Source of the DNA: JBAWXE01 sp037144255
GTDB taxonomy: Bacteria > Bacteroidota > Bacteroidia > Chitinophagales > Chitinophagaceae
NCBI GenBank assembly: GCA_037144255.1
Contig: JBAWXE010000079.1
Location: 1-13,141 of the forward strand
Direction: 5' to 3'
DNA: 13,141 bases
The position numbers and the translations under genes were made by a program. The stretch's first letter is position 1, and each line of letters begins with the position of its first letter. Below, one piece after another: positions 12,939 through 13,141 of the stretch. The notes under the pieces were generated by a model. That model made no database searches. It was not told the origin of the DNA and saw only the letters and a list, made by a program, of their open reading frames with translations.

Positions 12939-13141
12939 GTGTTTAAAAAAATACTGATAGCAAACCGCGGAGAGATCGCATTACGTATTATACGTACTTG
13001 CAGAGAAATGGGTATCAAAACAGTTGCGGTTTATTCTACAGCTGATAAAGATAGCTTACATGTACGTTTTGCAGATGAAGCAGTATGTATTGGGAAACCA
13101 CAGAGTGCCGATTCCTATCTGAATATACCACACATCATGGC
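12939..13141 (+). CDS. accC: Biotin carboxylase of acetyl-CoA carboxylase (5' part, cut by the window edge)
   Basis: AccC carboxylates biotin on AccB using ATP and bicarbonate. Only the first 67 codons are present. Reading from GTG 12939 gives (M)FKKILIANRGEIALRIIRTC, followed by EMGIKTVAVYSTADK and then HVRFADEAVCIGKPQSADSYL. These are the N-terminal biotin-carboxylase-domain signatures. The start must be this GTG or later: an in-frame TAA (12936-12938) directly precedes it, and homologues begin at this MFKKILIANRGE. The gene continues beyond 13141. It is separated from accB by 102 bases holding a terminator-like hairpin and heptad repeats, so coupling is not simple. Propionyl- and pyruvate-carboxylase paralogues start similarly, but adjacency to accB favours AccC. 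Confidence 0.93.
   Translation, partial: MFKKILIANRGEIALRIIRTCREMGIKTVAVYSTADKDSLHVRFADEAVCIGKPQSADSYLNIPHIM

Noticed and set aside
1..13141. CRISPR array, tRNA, rRNA, transposase or phage genes
   Set aside because: The repeats seen are too few and too diverged for CRISPR, and no RNA gene or mobile-element protein signature was found.

Overview
The window looks like a chromosomal segment of a Bacteroidota bacterium, most likely Chitinophagaceae-like. Four things point there: a primary sigma factor without region 1.1, a cell-surface protein with a C-terminal type IX secretion (Por) sorting domain, promoter candidates of the Bacteroidota TAnnTTTG type instead of TATAAT, and AT-rich spacers. 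These are inferences from protein and motif resemblance; no database search was run. Most genes are housekeeping. I found no phage, insertion sequence, CRISPR array, tRNA or rRNA.

Layout. Positions 1-775 hold no convincing gene but are rich in repeats: a five-fold TCGGTA array with an 11-12 base period, and a roughly 85-115 bp direct repeat carrying nine TGTAAC hexamers. A predicted outer-membrane beta-barrel gene (776-1591, +) then converges, with one base between the stop codons, on a minus-strand pair transcribed accD then smpB (2911 to 1593). Further right, also on the minus strand, is pyrR then pyrB (4508 to 3021). A small NTF2/SnoaL-like gene (4655-5080, +) converges on a large secreted NHL/Ig-like/T9SS protein (7758 to 5134, -), with a 17-bp perfect hairpin between them. 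A glutaryl-CoA dehydrogenase-like gene (9121 to 7943, -) is divergent from the primary sigma factor gene rpoD (9452-10309, +). Then follow hutI (10428-11669, +) and an efp-accB-accC cluster (11745 to the right edge, with accC cut off).

How the genes fit together. Three subunits of acetyl-CoA carboxylase are here but split: the carboxyltransferase beta subunit (accD, with smpB) lies about 9 kb from the biotin carrier and biotin carboxylase genes (accB, accC). PyrR and PyrB form the start of the pyrimidine pathway with its regulator. Rho-independent-type hairpins close the sigma, dehydrogenase and NTF2-like units. The sigma factor in the window would be expected to read the TAnnTTTG promoters seen in front of several of its neighbours.

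Most interesting points. EF-P carries NKTARAAA in the loop where most EF-Ps have KPGKG, so an arginine (R32) sits where the modified lysine normally is. This resembles the EarP/rhamnosyl-arginine class. The spacer between accB and accC is a nested inverted structure built from heptad repeats. The left-hand spacer holds the phased TCGGTA and TGTAAC arrays. Several genes seem to use TTG or GTG starts (smpB, pyrR, accC), and hutI may be almost leaderless. I do not see a clear new multi-gene system.
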